From an uncultured Ruminococcus sp. (GTDB lineage Bacteria; Bacillota; Clostridia; Oscillospirales; Ruminococcaceae): 55,365 bases of DNA. Below, one piece after another: positions 1-8,973 of the stretch. The notes under the pieces are model-generated. The model made no database searches. It saw only the letters and a program-made list of their open reading frames with translations, and had not been told where the DNA came from. The stretch lies in assembly GCA_900318825.1 (NCBI GenBank), contig ONMB01000018.1, positions 1 to 55,365 of the forward strand. The letters are read 5' to 3'. Each line of letters starts with the position of its first letter. Within the stretch, counting starts at the first letter, position 1. Position numbers and translations under genes: made by a program.

Positions 1-945
1 ATAGTGATTTTCGAGAGTCTTGCAAACTTCCTGGAACTGAGCGAATGCCTCAGGGAAAGTTTCAGCCATCTGCTGGATAGGCATAGGAGTACGAACGCCG
101 GCAACAACGTCCTCGCCCTGTGCGTTTGTGAGGAACTCACCCATGAGCTTCTTCTCACCTGTTGCAGGGTCACGAGTGAAGGCAACACCTGTACCGCAGT
201 CGTCGCCCATGTTACCGAATGCCATTGACTGTACGTTTACAGCAGTACCCCATGAGAACGGGATATCGTTGTCACGTCTGTATACGTTAGCTCTGGGGTT
301 GTCCCATGAACGGAATACAGCCTTGATAGCTCCCATGAGCTGCTCCTTAGGATCGTCAGGGAAGTCAACGCCGATCTTGCTCTTGTACTCAGCCTTGAAC
401 TGACCAGCAAGTGTCTTGAGGTCATCAGCTGTGAGCTCTACGTCCTGAGTTACACCCTTTTCTTCCTTCATCTTGTCGATAAGCTCTTCAAAGTACTTCT
501 TACCAACTTCCATTACGACGTCGGAATACATCTGGATAAATCTTCTGTAGCAGTCCCAAGCCCATCTGGGGTTGTTGGACTTTTCAGCGATTGTATTTAC
601 AACTGTCTCATTGAGACCGAGGTTGAGGATTGTATCCATCATACCAGGCATTGAAGCGCGAGCGCCTGAACGTACAGAAACGAGGAGCGGATTCTCCTTA
701 TCGCCGAACTTCTTGCCGGTGATACCTTCCATCTTTGTGATATACTCGTTGATCTCAGCCTGGATCTCAGCAGAGATACCGCCGTCCTCATAGTACTGTG
801 TACAAGCCTCAGTTGTGATCGTGAAGCCCTGCGGAACGGGGAGACCGATGTTAGTCATCTCAGCAAGGTTAGCACCCTTACCGCCGAGAAGCTCTCTCAT
901 GTTAGCATTACCTTCAGAGAAAAGGTAACAATATTTGTTTGCCAT
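1..945 (-). CDS. ppdK: Pyruvate, phosphate dikinase, N-terminal part (runs off the window)
   Basis: Interconverts pyruvate, ATP and phosphate with PEP, AMP and pyrophosphate in the cytoplasm; in rumen-type anaerobes it commonly works in PPi-linked glycolysis. The 315 visible residues are the nucleotide-binding N-terminal part of a protein normally near 875 residues. Seen: GGKGANLAEM (residues 21-30), the family-typical SVRSGARASMPGMMDT (90-104) with the following LNLGLN, and KTLENHY at the window edge. The ATG at 945 is preceded by GGAGG at 955-959 (leftward sense). A TATAAT-like -10 lies at 1014-1019 on the same strand, but no good -35 is visible. The reading frame is open to base 1, so the gene is cut by the window, not broken. 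Confidence 0.96.
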   Translation of the reverse strand, partial: MANKYCYLFSEGNANMRELLGGKGANLAEMTNIGLPVPQGFTITTEACTQYYEDGGISAEIQAEINEYITKMEGITGKKFGDKENPLLVSVRSGARASMPGMMDTILNLGLNETVVNTIAEKSNNPRWAWDCYRRFIQMYSDVVMEVGKKYFEELIDKMKEEKGVTQDVELTADDLKTLAGQFKAEYKSKIGVDFPDDPKEQLMGAIKAVFRSWDNPRANVYRRDNDIPFSWGTAVNVQSMAFGNMGDDCGTGVAFTRDPATGEKKLMGEFLTNAQGEDVVAGVRTPMPIQQMAETFPEAFAQFQEVCKTLENHY

Positions 946-1126
946 TGGTATATACCTCCAGTTTTTAGCATTACCGAGCCGGCGGCATTGCTGTCGCCAC
1001 TCGAGTTACTATTATTATAACACATTACGGCAAGAATTACCATATATACATAGTGAAAATTTAAGCGTTAATTTTGTAGCATTTTATACAAAATTGTGAA
1101 AACCAATGACAAATGCCAAAAAACCT

Positions 1127-1157
1127 CTTGCATTTATTGTTAAAGTATGTAAAAATA
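1127..1157 (+). repeat. 31-bp direct repeat, copy 1, upstream of a lipoprotein gene
   Basis: The sequence starting CTTGCATTTATTG and ending GTAAAAATA occurs identically at 2405-2435, in each case some 30-55 bases ahead of a lipoprotein start codon. A TATAAT (1156-1161) overlaps the end of this copy. No convincing -35 sits 17 bases upstream of it. It probably contains promoter or control elements shared by the two genes. Confidence 0.8.
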
Positions 1158-1213
1158 TAATAGGCATATATTTTAATTCTATATGCACAACATGACAGGA
1201 GTTCACAGGGGTA

Positions 1214-2398
1214 ATGAAAAAAATCATATCAACAGCCGCCGCATTGAGCCTTCTTGCTTTTTCCGCATTTTCCTGCGGAAGCAAGGAAAGCAGTTCATCT
1301 GAAGAAGTCACCAATACGGCTGTATCTTCCGTAACGACAGCTGAAACCGAAGAAGTCACAGCTTCGGCAGTTACAACAACGGAAACAGCAACAGAATCGC
1401 CGACCGAACCAGATTATTTCAGCAAACTGGTATATCCAGATACTATGTCCGACAAAGAAAAAGCCGGAACTGCTTACCGTGAACTCTCTCTGATACAGTA
1501 CGGCGGCGTTCAGAAGTACGGAGCAAATATCATAACATATAGTCTCAACCCAGATACACTCTCTTTTATGAAAGAAAACGCCGACAGTATCCGCGAGCTT
1601 GCCGTTTACGACGAAGAGCTCGATACAAAATTTCTCGTCCACATAACACTTCCGCCGGATTATGACGAAAACAAGGAATATCCCGTATTCTTCCTCACCG
1701 ACTCGCAGTTCTGGATAAACGAGGCAATGATGATGAGGGAAATGATCGGCAGCGGTGAAGCTGAACCAGTTATCATCGTGACTCTCGGACTGGATTATGA
1801 CAGAGACGGCGGAAGTGTCGAAGAACGCTCGCGCTTATTTATCGTACATCAGGAGGAGACACTCGATTTCGTCACCAACGATCTTATGAAGCTAATATCT
1901 GCCAACTATAAAACAGATGCTTCCCGCTCGGTATGGTCCGGTCACTCATGGGGCGGTATATTCGCACATTACGCTCTCTGCAATTCCGATAAATACGACT
2001 ATCAGCCGTTCAAGAACTACATCATAGCAAGCGCACTGCTGTCTATGACCGGCAGCAAGGAATACTGGGACGTTGATATCCCGTGGAAATATAACGACCA
2101 AATGATCGAAGAACACGCCGCTTGTATGAAAGAATACGGCTATTTTGACCGCAATGCGGTTATGGATAAAAACGTGTTCATATGTGCCGGCGGCAATGAA
2201 AGCTCGCTCGAAAATTGGATGAACGGTATGTCTTTGACAGATAACGCGAAAGCGCTTTGTGACAGACTGACCGCTCACGGCGTAAACTCTGAGCTGAAAA
2301 TATATGAAGGTGAAAACCACGGAACTTATCTCGAAGAAATGCTGGCAGAGTACCTGAAAAAGACTTTCCCGGCAGAAAAACAATTAAGTACAAGATAA
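1214..2398 (+). CDS. Secreted lipoprotein esterase, alpha/beta-hydrolase (esterase D-like, PF00756 type)
   Basis: Predicted surface lipoprotein with an esterase fold. Residues 1-21 form a lipoprotein signal ending in the lipobox AFSC, with Cys21 as the lipidated residue. A Ser/Thr/Glu-rich spacer (about 22-68) precedes the catalytic domain. The nucleophile elbow GHSWGG places Ser245, and GENHGTY near the end places the probable catalytic His369; the acidic residue was not assigned. Domains of this family act as feruloyl, acetyl or other carboxyl esterases, often on plant polymers or siderophores; the substrate cannot be told from sequence. The next gene downstream is also a lipoprotein and has the same 31-bp upstream repeat. 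Confidence 0.85.
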   Translation: MKKIISTAAALSLLAFSAFSCGSKESSSSEEVTNTAVSSVTTAETEEVTASAVTTTETATESPTEPDYFSKLVYPDTMSDKEKAGTAYRELSLIQYGGVQKYGANIITYSLNPDTLSFMKENADSIRELAVYDEELDTKFLVHITLPPDYDENKEYPVFFLTDSQFWINEAMMMREMIGSGEAEPVIIVTLGLDYDRDGGSVEERSRLFIVHQEETLDFVTNDLMKLISANYKTDASRSVWSGHSWGGIFAHYALCNSDKYDYQPFKNYIIASALLSMTGSKEYWDVDIPWKYNDQMIEEHAACMKEYGYFDRNAVMDKNVFICAGGNESSLENWMNGMSLTDNAKALCDRLTAHGVNSELKIYEGENHGTYLEEMLAEYLKKTFPAEKQLSTR

Positions 2399-2404
2399 AA
2401 AACA

Positions 2405-2435
2405 CTTGCATTTATTGTTAAAGTATGTAAAAATA
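2405..2435 (+). repeat. 31-bp direct repeat, copy 2, upstream of a lipoprotein gene
   Basis: Identical to 1127-1157 over 31 bases and diverging immediately after. It begins only 7 bases after the stop codon of the esterase gene and lies about 30 bases before the ATG of the next lipoprotein, so the pair share regulatory DNA. Confidence 0.8.
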
Positions 2436-2465
2436 ATATATGTAGATTGGAGGCATTCAGATCAA

Positions 2466-3137
2466 ATGATAAAAGAATTCTTGACCATCATTACCTGTAT
2501 CGCGGCTGCTGGTTCACTTGTTTCGTGCGGAAGCACAGATAGTTCATCAGAAGCAACAGTTACCGCCACAGAAACTGTCAGCACCCGTAAAGTTGAAATT
2601 CCGTCGGCTGCTCAGAAAGCTATTGAGAATATGAAGGAAAAGGCATCAGAAAATGCCGGCAAACTCAAAACCAGCGGCGGAGGCTTTATAGATCCCGGCA
2701 AAGAGGCAAAAGCAGTCCTGCGCGAGTGCATCAACACTATGTTTACTTCTACCGTGGAGGACACTCTTAAATATTTCTACCCTGAGCCTATTTACAGTGC
2801 CGTTATAAACGGTGATGCCAGGAACAATTTCAAGTCACAGGGCGTCCCCGGCAACGAAGTGACCGATCTCAGGTTAGACTCCAGCACCAGACTCGCTCCG
2901 GATACCGGCTACGCATTGGCTGAGATGTATTTCAATAAAAATGCAGAATCAAACGGTGTGACCGGCTATTCCGCAAAGGTTATCAACGGATTCTGCATCA
3001 GCTTCACCGCCGATCTGGTGATCAATGGTCAGAAGGATACGGATTCTGAGAAAATGATCCTCGTTGAGCTCGAAAACGACGGCTGGAAGGTCATTCCTAT
3101 GAGCACAGACGACCTTATGAAAGCAGTTAAAGAGTAA
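2466..3137 (+). CDS. Lipoprotein of unknown function
   Basis: A 223-residue protein with a signal peptide ending in lipobox LVSC (Cys21), then a Ser/Thr-rich stretch and a soluble domain of about 150 residues. The soluble part (from about 85 on, with AVLRECINTMFTS and later ILVELENDGWKVIPM) has the feel of small NTF2-like/DUF4878-type lipoproteins, but I do not recognise it firmly. The start is ATG 2466 with GGAGG at 2449-2453; an upstream in-frame TTG inside the repeat has no ribosome binding site. No terminator separates it from glmU, whose start is 26 bases beyond the stop, so the two may be co-transcribed. Confidence 0.75.
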   Translation: MIKEFLTIITCIAAAGSLVSCGSTDSSSEATVTATETVSTRKVEIPSAAQKAIENMKEKASENAGKLKTSGGGFIDPGKEAKAVLRECINTMFTSTVEDTLKYFYPEPIYSAVINGDARNNFKSQGVPGNEVTDLRLDSSTRLAPDTGYALAEMYFNKNAESNGVTGYSAKVINGFCISFTADLVINGQKDTDSEKMILVELENDGWKVIPMSTDDLMKAVKE

Positions 3138-3163
3138 ATATATACGAAATGGAGCAATATACT

Positions 3164-4543
3164 ATGAACAAAGCAATAATCTTAGCAGGCGGACAGGGCA
3201 AGCGTATGAAAGCTGATATGCCCAAGCCCCTCTTCAAAGTCCTCGGCGAACCCATGCTCGAATGGGTGATAACTGCCTGCGAAAGCGCCGGCATCTCCGA
3301 TATCTGCGTCATCAAGGGCTTTAAAGGCGAAATGATAGACGAATACCTCGACGGCAGATACACTACTGCTCTCCAAGCCGAAAGACTCGGTACAGGTCAC
3401 GCTGTTATGCAGGCTGTCCCCTTCCTCAAGGGCGATACTTCCGGAAATACCCTCGTTCTCTGCGGCGACGCTCCCTTCATCGACGAGGCTACTATTAAAG
3501 AAGCTCTCGCTCTCCACGAGGAACAAGGCAATGCCGTTACAGTTATAACCTCCGAGCTCGATGAACCCTTCGGCTACGGAAGAATTGTCCGCTCCGGAAA
3601 CGGCGGTATCAGCGGTATCGTCGAGCAGAAGGACGCTGATGAGCAACAGAAGCTCATCAAGGAAGTCAACTCCGGCACTTACTGGTTCAGGACCGCCGAC
3701 CTCGTTGAACTCCTCGGCAAGATCACTAACGACAACGCTCAGAAGGAATACTACCTCACAGATACTATTTCTATCGCTATCTCCGAGGGCAAAGGTGCAG
3801 GCGCTTACAAGTCCTCCAACCCCGACATCATCAAAGGTGCGAACGACCGCAAGGAGCTCCTCGAATTCAACGACTACGCCCGTATGAAGGTCATCGAGAA
3901 GCATATGCTCAACGGCGTTGAGTTCACCTGCCTCGACGGCGTTATCATCGAGAGAAGCGTCGAGATCGCTCAGGGTGCGGAGATCCTCCCCGGTACTATC
4001 CTCCGCGGCAAGACCGTTATCGGTGCAGGCTGCAAGATAGGTCCTAATACCATAATCGAGAATAGCGTCATCGGCGACGGTACTATCGTCAACACCGCTC
4101 AGATATATAATTCGGAAATAGAGTCAGATGTAAACGTCGGACCGTTCGTTCATATCCGTCCCGACTGCCATATCGGCAAAAACACTAAGGTCGGCGATTT
4201 CGTCGAGCTGAAAAACTCCTCCGTCGGCGAAAAGACAGCTATCGCTCACCTCGCTTACATCGGCGACAGCGACATCGGCAGAAAGGTCAATATCGGCTGC
4301 GGAACTGTTACCGTAAACTATGACGGTATCACCAAAAACCGCTGCGTTATCGGCGACAACAGCTTCATTGGCTGCAATACTAACCTCGTTGCGCCTGTCA
4401 AGCTTGGAAAAGCCGTTTATACCGCTGCCGGAACTACTGTTACAAGAGATGTTCCCGACTACGCTCTCGCTATCGAGCGCGGCGTCATGAAGATAAATGA
4501 GGGCTACACTATCAGAAAGCTCAAGACCAAACAAGGCAAGTAA
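3164..4543 (+). CDS. glmU: Bifunctional GlcNAc-1-P uridyltransferase / GlcN-1-P acetyltransferase
   Basis: Makes UDP-GlcNAc for peptidoglycan in two steps: acetylation of GlcN-1-P by the C-terminal domain, then uridylation by the N-terminal domain. The 459-residue length is standard. Seen: nucleotidyltransferase signature LAGGQGKRM (7-15; usual form LAAGxGTRM, so the second Ala is Gly here), KPLF, then a left-handed beta-helix of hexapeptide repeats from about 250 on. The acetyltransferase His is His362 in AHLAYIGDSDIG, with VNYDG following. ATG 3164 is preferred over ATG 3149 because GGAG at 3151-3154 gives a 9-base spacing. It is not next to prs here. Confidence 0.96.
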   Translation: MNKAIILAGGQGKRMKADMPKPLFKVLGEPMLEWVITACESAGISDICVIKGFKGEMIDEYLDGRYTTALQAERLGTGHAVMQAVPFLKGDTSGNTLVLCGDAPFIDEATIKEALALHEEQGNAVTVITSELDEPFGYGRIVRSGNGGISGIVEQKDADEQQKLIKEVNSGTYWFRTADLVELLGKITNDNAQKEYYLTDTISIAISEGKGAGAYKSSNPDIIKGANDRKELLEFNDYARMKVIEKHMLNGVEFTCLDGVIIERSVEIAQGAEILPGTILRGKTVIGAGCKIGPNTIIENSVIGDGTIVNTAQIYNSEIESDVNVGPFVHIRPDCHIGKNTKVGDFVELKNSSVGEKTAIAHLAYIGDSDIGRKVNIGCGTVTVNYDGITKNRCVIGDNSFIGCNTNLVAPVKLGKAVYTAAGTTVTRDVPDYALAIERGVMKINEGYTIRKLKTKQGK

Positions 4544-4553
4544 ACACAAATAC

Positions 4554-4580
4554 AAAAACCGGAGCATTGCTCCGGTTTTT
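4554..4580. terminator. Bidirectional terminator between glmU and a leftward gene
   Basis: A perfect stem of AAAAACCGGAGCA against TGCTCCGGTTTTT. It has A and U tracts on both sides and lies between convergent genes. Confidence 0.92.
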
Positions 4581-4584
4581 CTTA

Positions 4585-4890
4585 TCATATCCTTGCGCCG
4601 GCTTTGTCGATCAGCCTATCCGGCAGCATTATGTCGTATTTGTTGATGTGATATATCAGAAAATCACACCAGCAGAACTCGCCGTCGTCATACACCACAT
4701 AGTTCGAGGAAATATAATCCCCCGTAACACAGTCAATTATCTTTCTCAGACACCTCGCTGTGTACTTGCGCGATCTCAGATAATCTATCATTTTCTCTTT
4801 ATCATAATTGACCTCAAATACTATGAGACTCAGAATACTTCCGGTATCACGGGAGAGGTTCAATTCAGAAAAAAAACCTATATACTCCAT
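4585..4890 (-). CDS. Small hypothetical protein
   Basis: A 101-residue protein I do not recognise. It is mixed alpha/beta in character, with a central RSRKYTARCLRKI segment and a C-terminal part rich in aromatic and acidic residues (YDDGEFCWCDFLIYH). It has no signal peptide or membrane segment. Support for it being real: an AGAGGG ribosome binding site about 8 bases before the ATG, and a stop codon placed exactly beside the shared terminator at 4554-4580. Confidence 0.6.
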   Translation of the reverse strand: MEYIGFFSELNLSRDTGSILSLIVFEVNYDKEKMIDYLRSRKYTARCLRKIIDCVTGDYISSNYVVYDDGEFCWCDFLIYHINKYDIMLPDRLIDKAGARI

Positions 4891-5090
4891 ATTTTAACCC
4901 TCTCATTTGTCTTTAACGCTGATAGTCAGCAACTCATTTCTTTCTATATCAATTATAATATATCTCAGCCAGACTGTCAAGCATTTAACAGAATTTTTAC
5001 AATTAAAATTTAAGTAAATATTGCTTAATTGTTATTTGGTTATAAATCTGCAATTAATCAGCTATATCAGTAACTTTTGACAAAAACATA
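4891..5090. other. AT-rich intergenic region between divergent genes
   Basis: This interval separates the leftward small gene from the GH74 promoter. It is AT-rich. I see no reading frame, repeat or stable hairpin in it. Confidence 0.5.
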
Positions 5091-5119
5091 TTGACAAAAA
5101 TCCAAAAATGTGTTAGAAT
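5091..5119 (+). promoter_or_regulatory. Vegetative promoter of the GH74 gene
   Basis: TTGACA (5091-5096), 17-base spacer, TAGAAT (5114-5119). The leader to the ATG at 5202 is about 75 bases. Confidence 0.85.
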
Positions 5120-5201
5120 TATAATGCAAAATTAAAATAAGCGGTAAGTGCGTCCGACAGGCATTACGGTTCGCGCTTTCCGTGAATGGAGGAAAAATAA
5201 A

Positions 5202-7931
5202 ATGAACAACTTAAAAAAGGCTCTGGCAGGGCTTTTTTCGGTGTGCCTGTGCGCAGCTGCCGTTCCCTTTGCGGCTCCTGTGGATAACGGCTCTCCGCTG
5301 ACCGCCAGCGCTTCAGACGGCGACATCAGATCCGATATGGAATGGGGTACCCTCAGAATGGGCGGAGCGGGCTTCGTTTCAGGTATCGTGACCGGCAAAC
5401 AGGAAATGTATCTCCGTACGGACGTTGGCGGTGCGTACAGATACAGCTACGACAACAAGAGATGGGAGCAGCTCTTCGGATTTATAGGCGAAGACGACAG
5501 AGGTCTCCTCAGCTGCAAGGGTATCGCTATCGACCCGAATGACGATTTGACCGCTTACTTCCTCTGCGGCTGCGCTTACTTCTCAAACGCAAAAACTGTT
5601 ATCTATAAAACTACCGACGGCGGTAAGACTTTTTCCGGAGTCGACGTTACTGACTATATCCAGGTCCACGGAAACGGCGACGGACGTGAGTGCATAGAGC
5701 CTATCGCTGTCGATCCCGACAACCCCGACACTATCTACGCCGGCGGTGACGTTACCGCAGGCAAGTCCGCTCTTATCAAGTCAACCGACGGCGGTGAGTC
5801 ATGGAAGCCCGTTGAAGGCTACGATGAGCTCGGTCTTTTCTCAGGCAGCCTCGCTTACCCCTCATGGACTGACCATATGGTAAGAGGTACAGAGCCGAGT
5901 AAGGAATATAACCAGCAGAACGGTATCGGCTGCGTTTACATCGAAGGCGGCAAGGTATATGTCGGAACCTCTGTTACTGGTCAGGCTAATATCCATGTTG
6001 CAAGCGTCAAGGACGACAAGTTCGAGCCTATCAAGGCTCTCCCCAACACAAACTACCCGCTGTCTATCACTAGCGACCACAACGGAAACCTCTTCTTCAC
6101 TTACATCGGCGGTCTTGATTTCAAGGGCACTGCCGGTGGTGCTTATGAGTATAATATCGCTTCCGGAAAAGTCGAGAAGCTCTCTGTTTCAGACAACGCG
6201 ATCGGCATGATCGAAGTCGATAAAAATGATCCGAACAAGATGTTCGCGCGTACCTGCGGTATGTGGTCGGATCAGTGGTGCGGCACAGAATGGGTGCAGG
6301 ACGATCCAAATACCCCCGAAAATGAGAGCACTATCGCTTGGGGCGACCACTTCTTCCGTTCTTCAGACGGCGGTAAGACATGGGAGGATATCACTCCCGG
6401 TCAGGGACCGACTGACTATTCAACCGGCAAAGGTGTAAAACAGTTCATCTCCCTCCCGCTCGATACCAACGGCTACGACTGGATATACGGAAAGGCTTGC
6501 CACTGGGGCAGCGGTATCCTTATAGATCCGAGAGACAAAGAGGGCGACAGACTCCTCCTCACCTCAGGAAACGGCGTTTTCGCCTGCGACAATGCATGGG
6601 CAGAAAAGGATATCCAGTTCTACTTCCAGCCCGACGGCGTCGAGGAATGTGTAAGTCTCGATTTCTTCAGCACCGCTGACGGTCTCGACCTCTCAGCTAT
6701 CGGTGACTACGACGGCTTCGTTCACGTTGACAAGGATACTATCCCTCAGCAGTACAAGCCGAATATGGGTTCGACCTCCGCTATCACTGTTTGTCCCCAG
6801 AATACCGACGTTTGGGCAAGAACTGCCAACGGCGACGGCAACAATACAGGCAGCGGCTACTATACTCTCGACCGCGGCAAGACATGGAAGGCTTTCAGTG
6901 CTGCCTGCTCAGGCGGTAAGCTCGCTATCACCGAGCTCTCTGCCGGCAAGTACAGAATTATCAATACAAGCCCCAAGGGCGACTTCTCATATAGTGACGA
7001 CTTCGGCGAAACATGGAATAAAAGTGCAGGTATCCAGGCTTCAAAGGGCGCTTATGCTCTCGTTGATCCCTATGATCCGAGCATCGTTTACGCTACCGGC
7101 GCTCAGTACAACGAATACTGGGCATCTGATAATACCAAGAAAGAGCCTACCTATGACGAGGCACATTACTCCTACTTCATAAGTGAGGACTACGGCGCTA
7201 CCTTCACAGAAACTCGCGTTTGCCCCTATAACTGGGAGCTGACATGGAAGTTCGAGCACACCGGCGACCTCGCCTACGTCTCAAAGGGAACCGTTGCTCT
7301 CGCAGGCGCAAATCAGGGACTCTATTTCATCTCCGACAAGGGCAAAACTGTCAAAAAGCTCGACAATGTTTCGTATGTAAAGTGTATCGGCTACGGCGCT
7401 CCCGAAAAGGAAGGCAGTCCGAATACTCTGTTCATCTACGGCAAGCCTGATAAGGACGATCCCGAGGGTATCTACCGCTCAACTGATGCCGGAAAGACCT
7501 GGGTTTGCATCAACACCGACCACCTCTACGGCGGTACCGGCAACGGTAACTACCTCGTCGGCGATATGGACGAATTCGGCAAGGTATATATGTCCACTGT
7601 CGGCTGCGGTATCGTTTACGGCAAGCTCAGCAGCGGTGAGACTCCTACAAAGCCTTCTACTACTGCAAGCCAGCCCTCTAACGCTGACGCAAATACTCTC
7701 TACGGCGACGCTAACTGCGACAAGCAGGTAAACATCGCTGACGCTGTTCTCGTTATGCAGGTATCTACAAACCCTGACAAATATGCTCAGGGCAAGTCAA
7801 AGCTCAGCATCACTGAACAGGGCGAGAAAAATGCCGACGTTGACGGCAAGAAGGGACTCACAAATCAGGACGCCCTCCTTATCCAGAAACACAAGCTCGG
7901 TCTCATAAAGAGCTTCCCTGTTGAAGCATAA
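5202..7931 (+). CDS. GH74 xyloglucanase with C-terminal dockerin
   Basis: Secreted cellulosomal enzyme predicted to cut the beta-1,4-glucan backbone of xyloglucan. The 909 residues comprise a signal peptide (about 1-35), a long two-propeller catalytic region built of BNR/Asp-box-like repeats (STDGGESW, SSDGGKTW, DRGKTW, STDAGKTW), a Thr/Pro/Ser linker (about 808-828), and a type I dockerin (about 830-905). RTDVGGAYR is the GH74 hallmark; its Asp74 is the expected catalytic acid/base, and the partner is expected near Asp502/Asp504 in GDYDG. ATG 5202 has GGAGG at 5188-5192. The dockerin is nearly the same as that of the LRR protein at 48.7-51.2 kb. A dedicated promoter and terminator make it monocistronic. 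Confidence 0.93.
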   Translation: MNNLKKALAGLFSVCLCAAAVPFAAPVDNGSPLTASASDGDIRSDMEWGTLRMGGAGFVSGIVTGKQEMYLRTDVGGAYRYSYDNKRWEQLFGFIGEDDRGLLSCKGIAIDPNDDLTAYFLCGCAYFSNAKTVIYKTTDGGKTFSGVDVTDYIQVHGNGDGRECIEPIAVDPDNPDTIYAGGDVTAGKSALIKSTDGGESWKPVEGYDELGLFSGSLAYPSWTDHMVRGTEPSKEYNQQNGIGCVYIEGGKVYVGTSVTGQANIHVASVKDDKFEPIKALPNTNYPLSITSDHNGNLFFTYIGGLDFKGTAGGAYEYNIASGKVEKLSVSDNAIGMIEVDKNDPNKMFARTCGMWSDQWCGTEWVQDDPNTPENESTIAWGDHFFRSSDGGKTWEDITPGQGPTDYSTGKGVKQFISLPLDTNGYDWIYGKACHWGSGILIDPRDKEGDRLLLTSGNGVFACDNAWAEKDIQFYFQPDGVEECVSLDFFSTADGLDLSAIGDYDGFVHVDKDTIPQQYKPNMGSTSAITVCPQNTDVWARTANGDGNNTGSGYYTLDRGKTWKAFSAACSGGKLAITELSAGKYRIINTSPKGDFSYSDDFGETWNKSAGIQASKGAYALVDPYDPSIVYATGAQYNEYWASDNTKKEPTYDEAHYSYFISEDYGATFTETRVCPYNWELTWKFEHTGDLAYVSKGTVALAGANQGLYFISDKGKTVKKLDNVSYVKCIGYGAPEKEGSPNTLFIYGKPDKDDPEGIYRSTDAGKTWVCINTDHLYGGTGNGNYLVGDMDEFGKVYMSTVGCGIVYGKLSSGETPTKPSTTASQPSNADANTLYGDANCDKQVNIADAVLVMQVSTNPDKYAQGKSKLSITEQGEKNADVDGKKGLTNQDALLIQKHKLGLIKSFPVEA

Positions 7932-7941
7932 TCAAATCAGT

Positions 7942-7976
7942 AAAGCCGGAAGATCATCTGATCTTCCGGCTTTTTT
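7942..7976 (+). terminator. Terminator after GH74
   Basis: A perfect palindrome, AAAGCCGGAAGATCA against TGATCTTCCGGCTTT, followed by T residues. Confidence 0.93.
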
Positions 7977-8042
7977 GCTGCCTGATCCGTCAATTGCGGA
8001 AGGTCGTGAACGCCGTCCACTACAAATTCACCTTTGTAAGCA

Positions 8043-8129
8043 GTAGGGGCGAATTCCGCTCGCCCGAAAATTCATAAATCAAAACAACGATCTAAATTAA
8101 AGCTCCGGGCGCTGGAACGGCGCCCCTAC
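8043..8129. repeat. Short inverted-repeat element (REP/MITE-like)
   Basis: An 87-bp block starting GTAGGGGCG and ending CGCCCCTAC. Each end can also fold on its own (GGGCG...CGCCC). It is non-coding and sits between two terminators. Interspersed GTAGGGGCG-type elements are known in many Clostridia; copy number cannot be judged from one window. Confidence 0.6.
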
Positions 8130-8140
8130 AACCGCATCAA

Positions 8141-8166
8141 AAAAGGACGCACACTGTGCGTCCTTT
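8141..8166 (-). terminator. Terminator of the yabP-yabQ-divIC-yabR operon
   Basis: Stem AAAGGACGCA / TGCGTCCTTT. In the leftward direction it is followed by six T, ten bases beyond the yabR-like stop codon. Confidence 0.9.
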
Positions 8167-8175
8167 GCTGTTTAT

Positions 8176-8625
8176 TCACTTTCTGCGTGTGCCGTTCTTG
8201 CGGTCGGTACTGCGCTTGAGGTCGCACATACGCTCCTCACTCGACTGCTTGAAGCGTGACATCATATCCTCAAATGTCATCTCTGACGGAGGTGTCTGCT
8301 TCTTCGGCTCCCATATATTAGGCTTCTGAGGACGGTTCTGTCCGCCTTCGCCGCGAGGTCTGCCGCCCTTCTGCTGCTGGGGCGCAGGAGAGTCCACTGC
8401 TTTTTTGATAGAGAGACTTACCTTTCCTGCCTCATTGATGCCGATGACCTTTACCTTGACGTCCTGATCTTCAGTAAGGTGGTCACGGATATTGTTCACA
8501 TAAGTATTTGCGATCTCGGATATATGCACCATTCCTGTGCCGCCGCCCTCGATATCAACGAATGCGCCGTACTGGGTTATACCCTTGACCTTGCCGTTAT
8601 AGATCTTTCCGATTTCCAGCTGCAT
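8176..8625 (-). CDS. yabR: S1-domain RNA-binding protein, YabR-like
   Basis: A 149-residue protein with an N-terminal S1 (OB-fold) RNA-binding domain, about residues 1-75 (IGKIYNGKVKGITQYGAFVDI, then GMVHISEI and KVSLSIKKA). It continues into a basic, Gln/Pro/Gly-rich tail of about 70 residues. S1 proteins of this size associate with RNA or ribosomes. The order yabP-yabQ-divIC-yabR matches the Bacillus cluster, which is why I use the name; B. subtilis YabR itself is little characterised. It is last in the operon, about 40 bases after divIC, and ends at a strong terminator. Confidence 0.85.
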   Translation of the reverse strand: MQLEIGKIYNGKVKGITQYGAFVDIEGGGTGMVHISEIANTYVNNIRDHLTEDQDVKVKVIGINEAGKVSLSIKKAVDSPAPQQQKGGRPRGEGGQNRPQKPNIWEPKKQTPPSEMTFEDMMSRFKQSSEERMCDLKRSTDRKNGTRRK

Positions 8626-8667
8626 ATTTATAGATAACTCCTTCTTAAAGGCACTTCCTGTGCCCGA

Positions 8668-8973
8668 TTAATCTCTTGAAGTGTCGTAGAATCTGCGTTC
8701 GTCAGGGTAAGCATATCCCCTCTCCTCGGCAGCGACCTTTTCCATATATTCTGACATATCATCACTGTCAAGAACGCGCTGAAGTTCGGAATTCTGAGCT
8801 TCATACGAATCTATCTTTGATTGTATCTCACTGAGTTCTGCTTCTTTTTCTGAACAATCCCTGTTGGTCGAAACGATTATGACCGCACAGGCGATCGCAG
8901 CGGCGACAGCGGCAAGTCTTACCAGCAGGCCGTTGAACAGGTGCTTACTGATCCTTCTCTTTCGTTTTGCCAC
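8668..8973 (-). CDS. divIC: Septum formation initiator, DivIC/FtsB family
   Basis: A 101-residue bitopic division protein that in this family pairs with FtsL and DivIB/FtsQ at the septum. Seen: basic N-terminus (KRKRRISKH), one membrane segment (about 15-35, LAAVAAAIACAVIIV), a short coiled coil (about 42-70, with regular Glu/Leu/Ile heptads), then the family-typical EKVAAEERGYAYPDE. It overlaps the end of yabQ by 29 bases, which indicates translational coupling. Size and architecture are normal for the family. Confidence 0.88.
   Translation of the reverse strand: MAKRKRRISKHLFNGLLVRLAAVAAAIACAVIIVSTNRDCSEKEAELSEIQSKIDSYEAQNSELQRVLDSDDMSEYMEKVAAEERGYAYPDERRFYDTSRD

Noticed and set aside
2406-2465. 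N-terminal extension of the lipoprotein starting at TTG 2406
   Set aside because: It would translate the 31-bp control repeat and spoil the lipoprotein signal; ATG 2466 has a good GGAGG.
3182-3904. Long opposite-strand and shifted frames inside glmU, GH74, portal, tail and propeller genes
   Set aside because: No ribosome binding sites or family features; they mirror the codon bias of the real genes.
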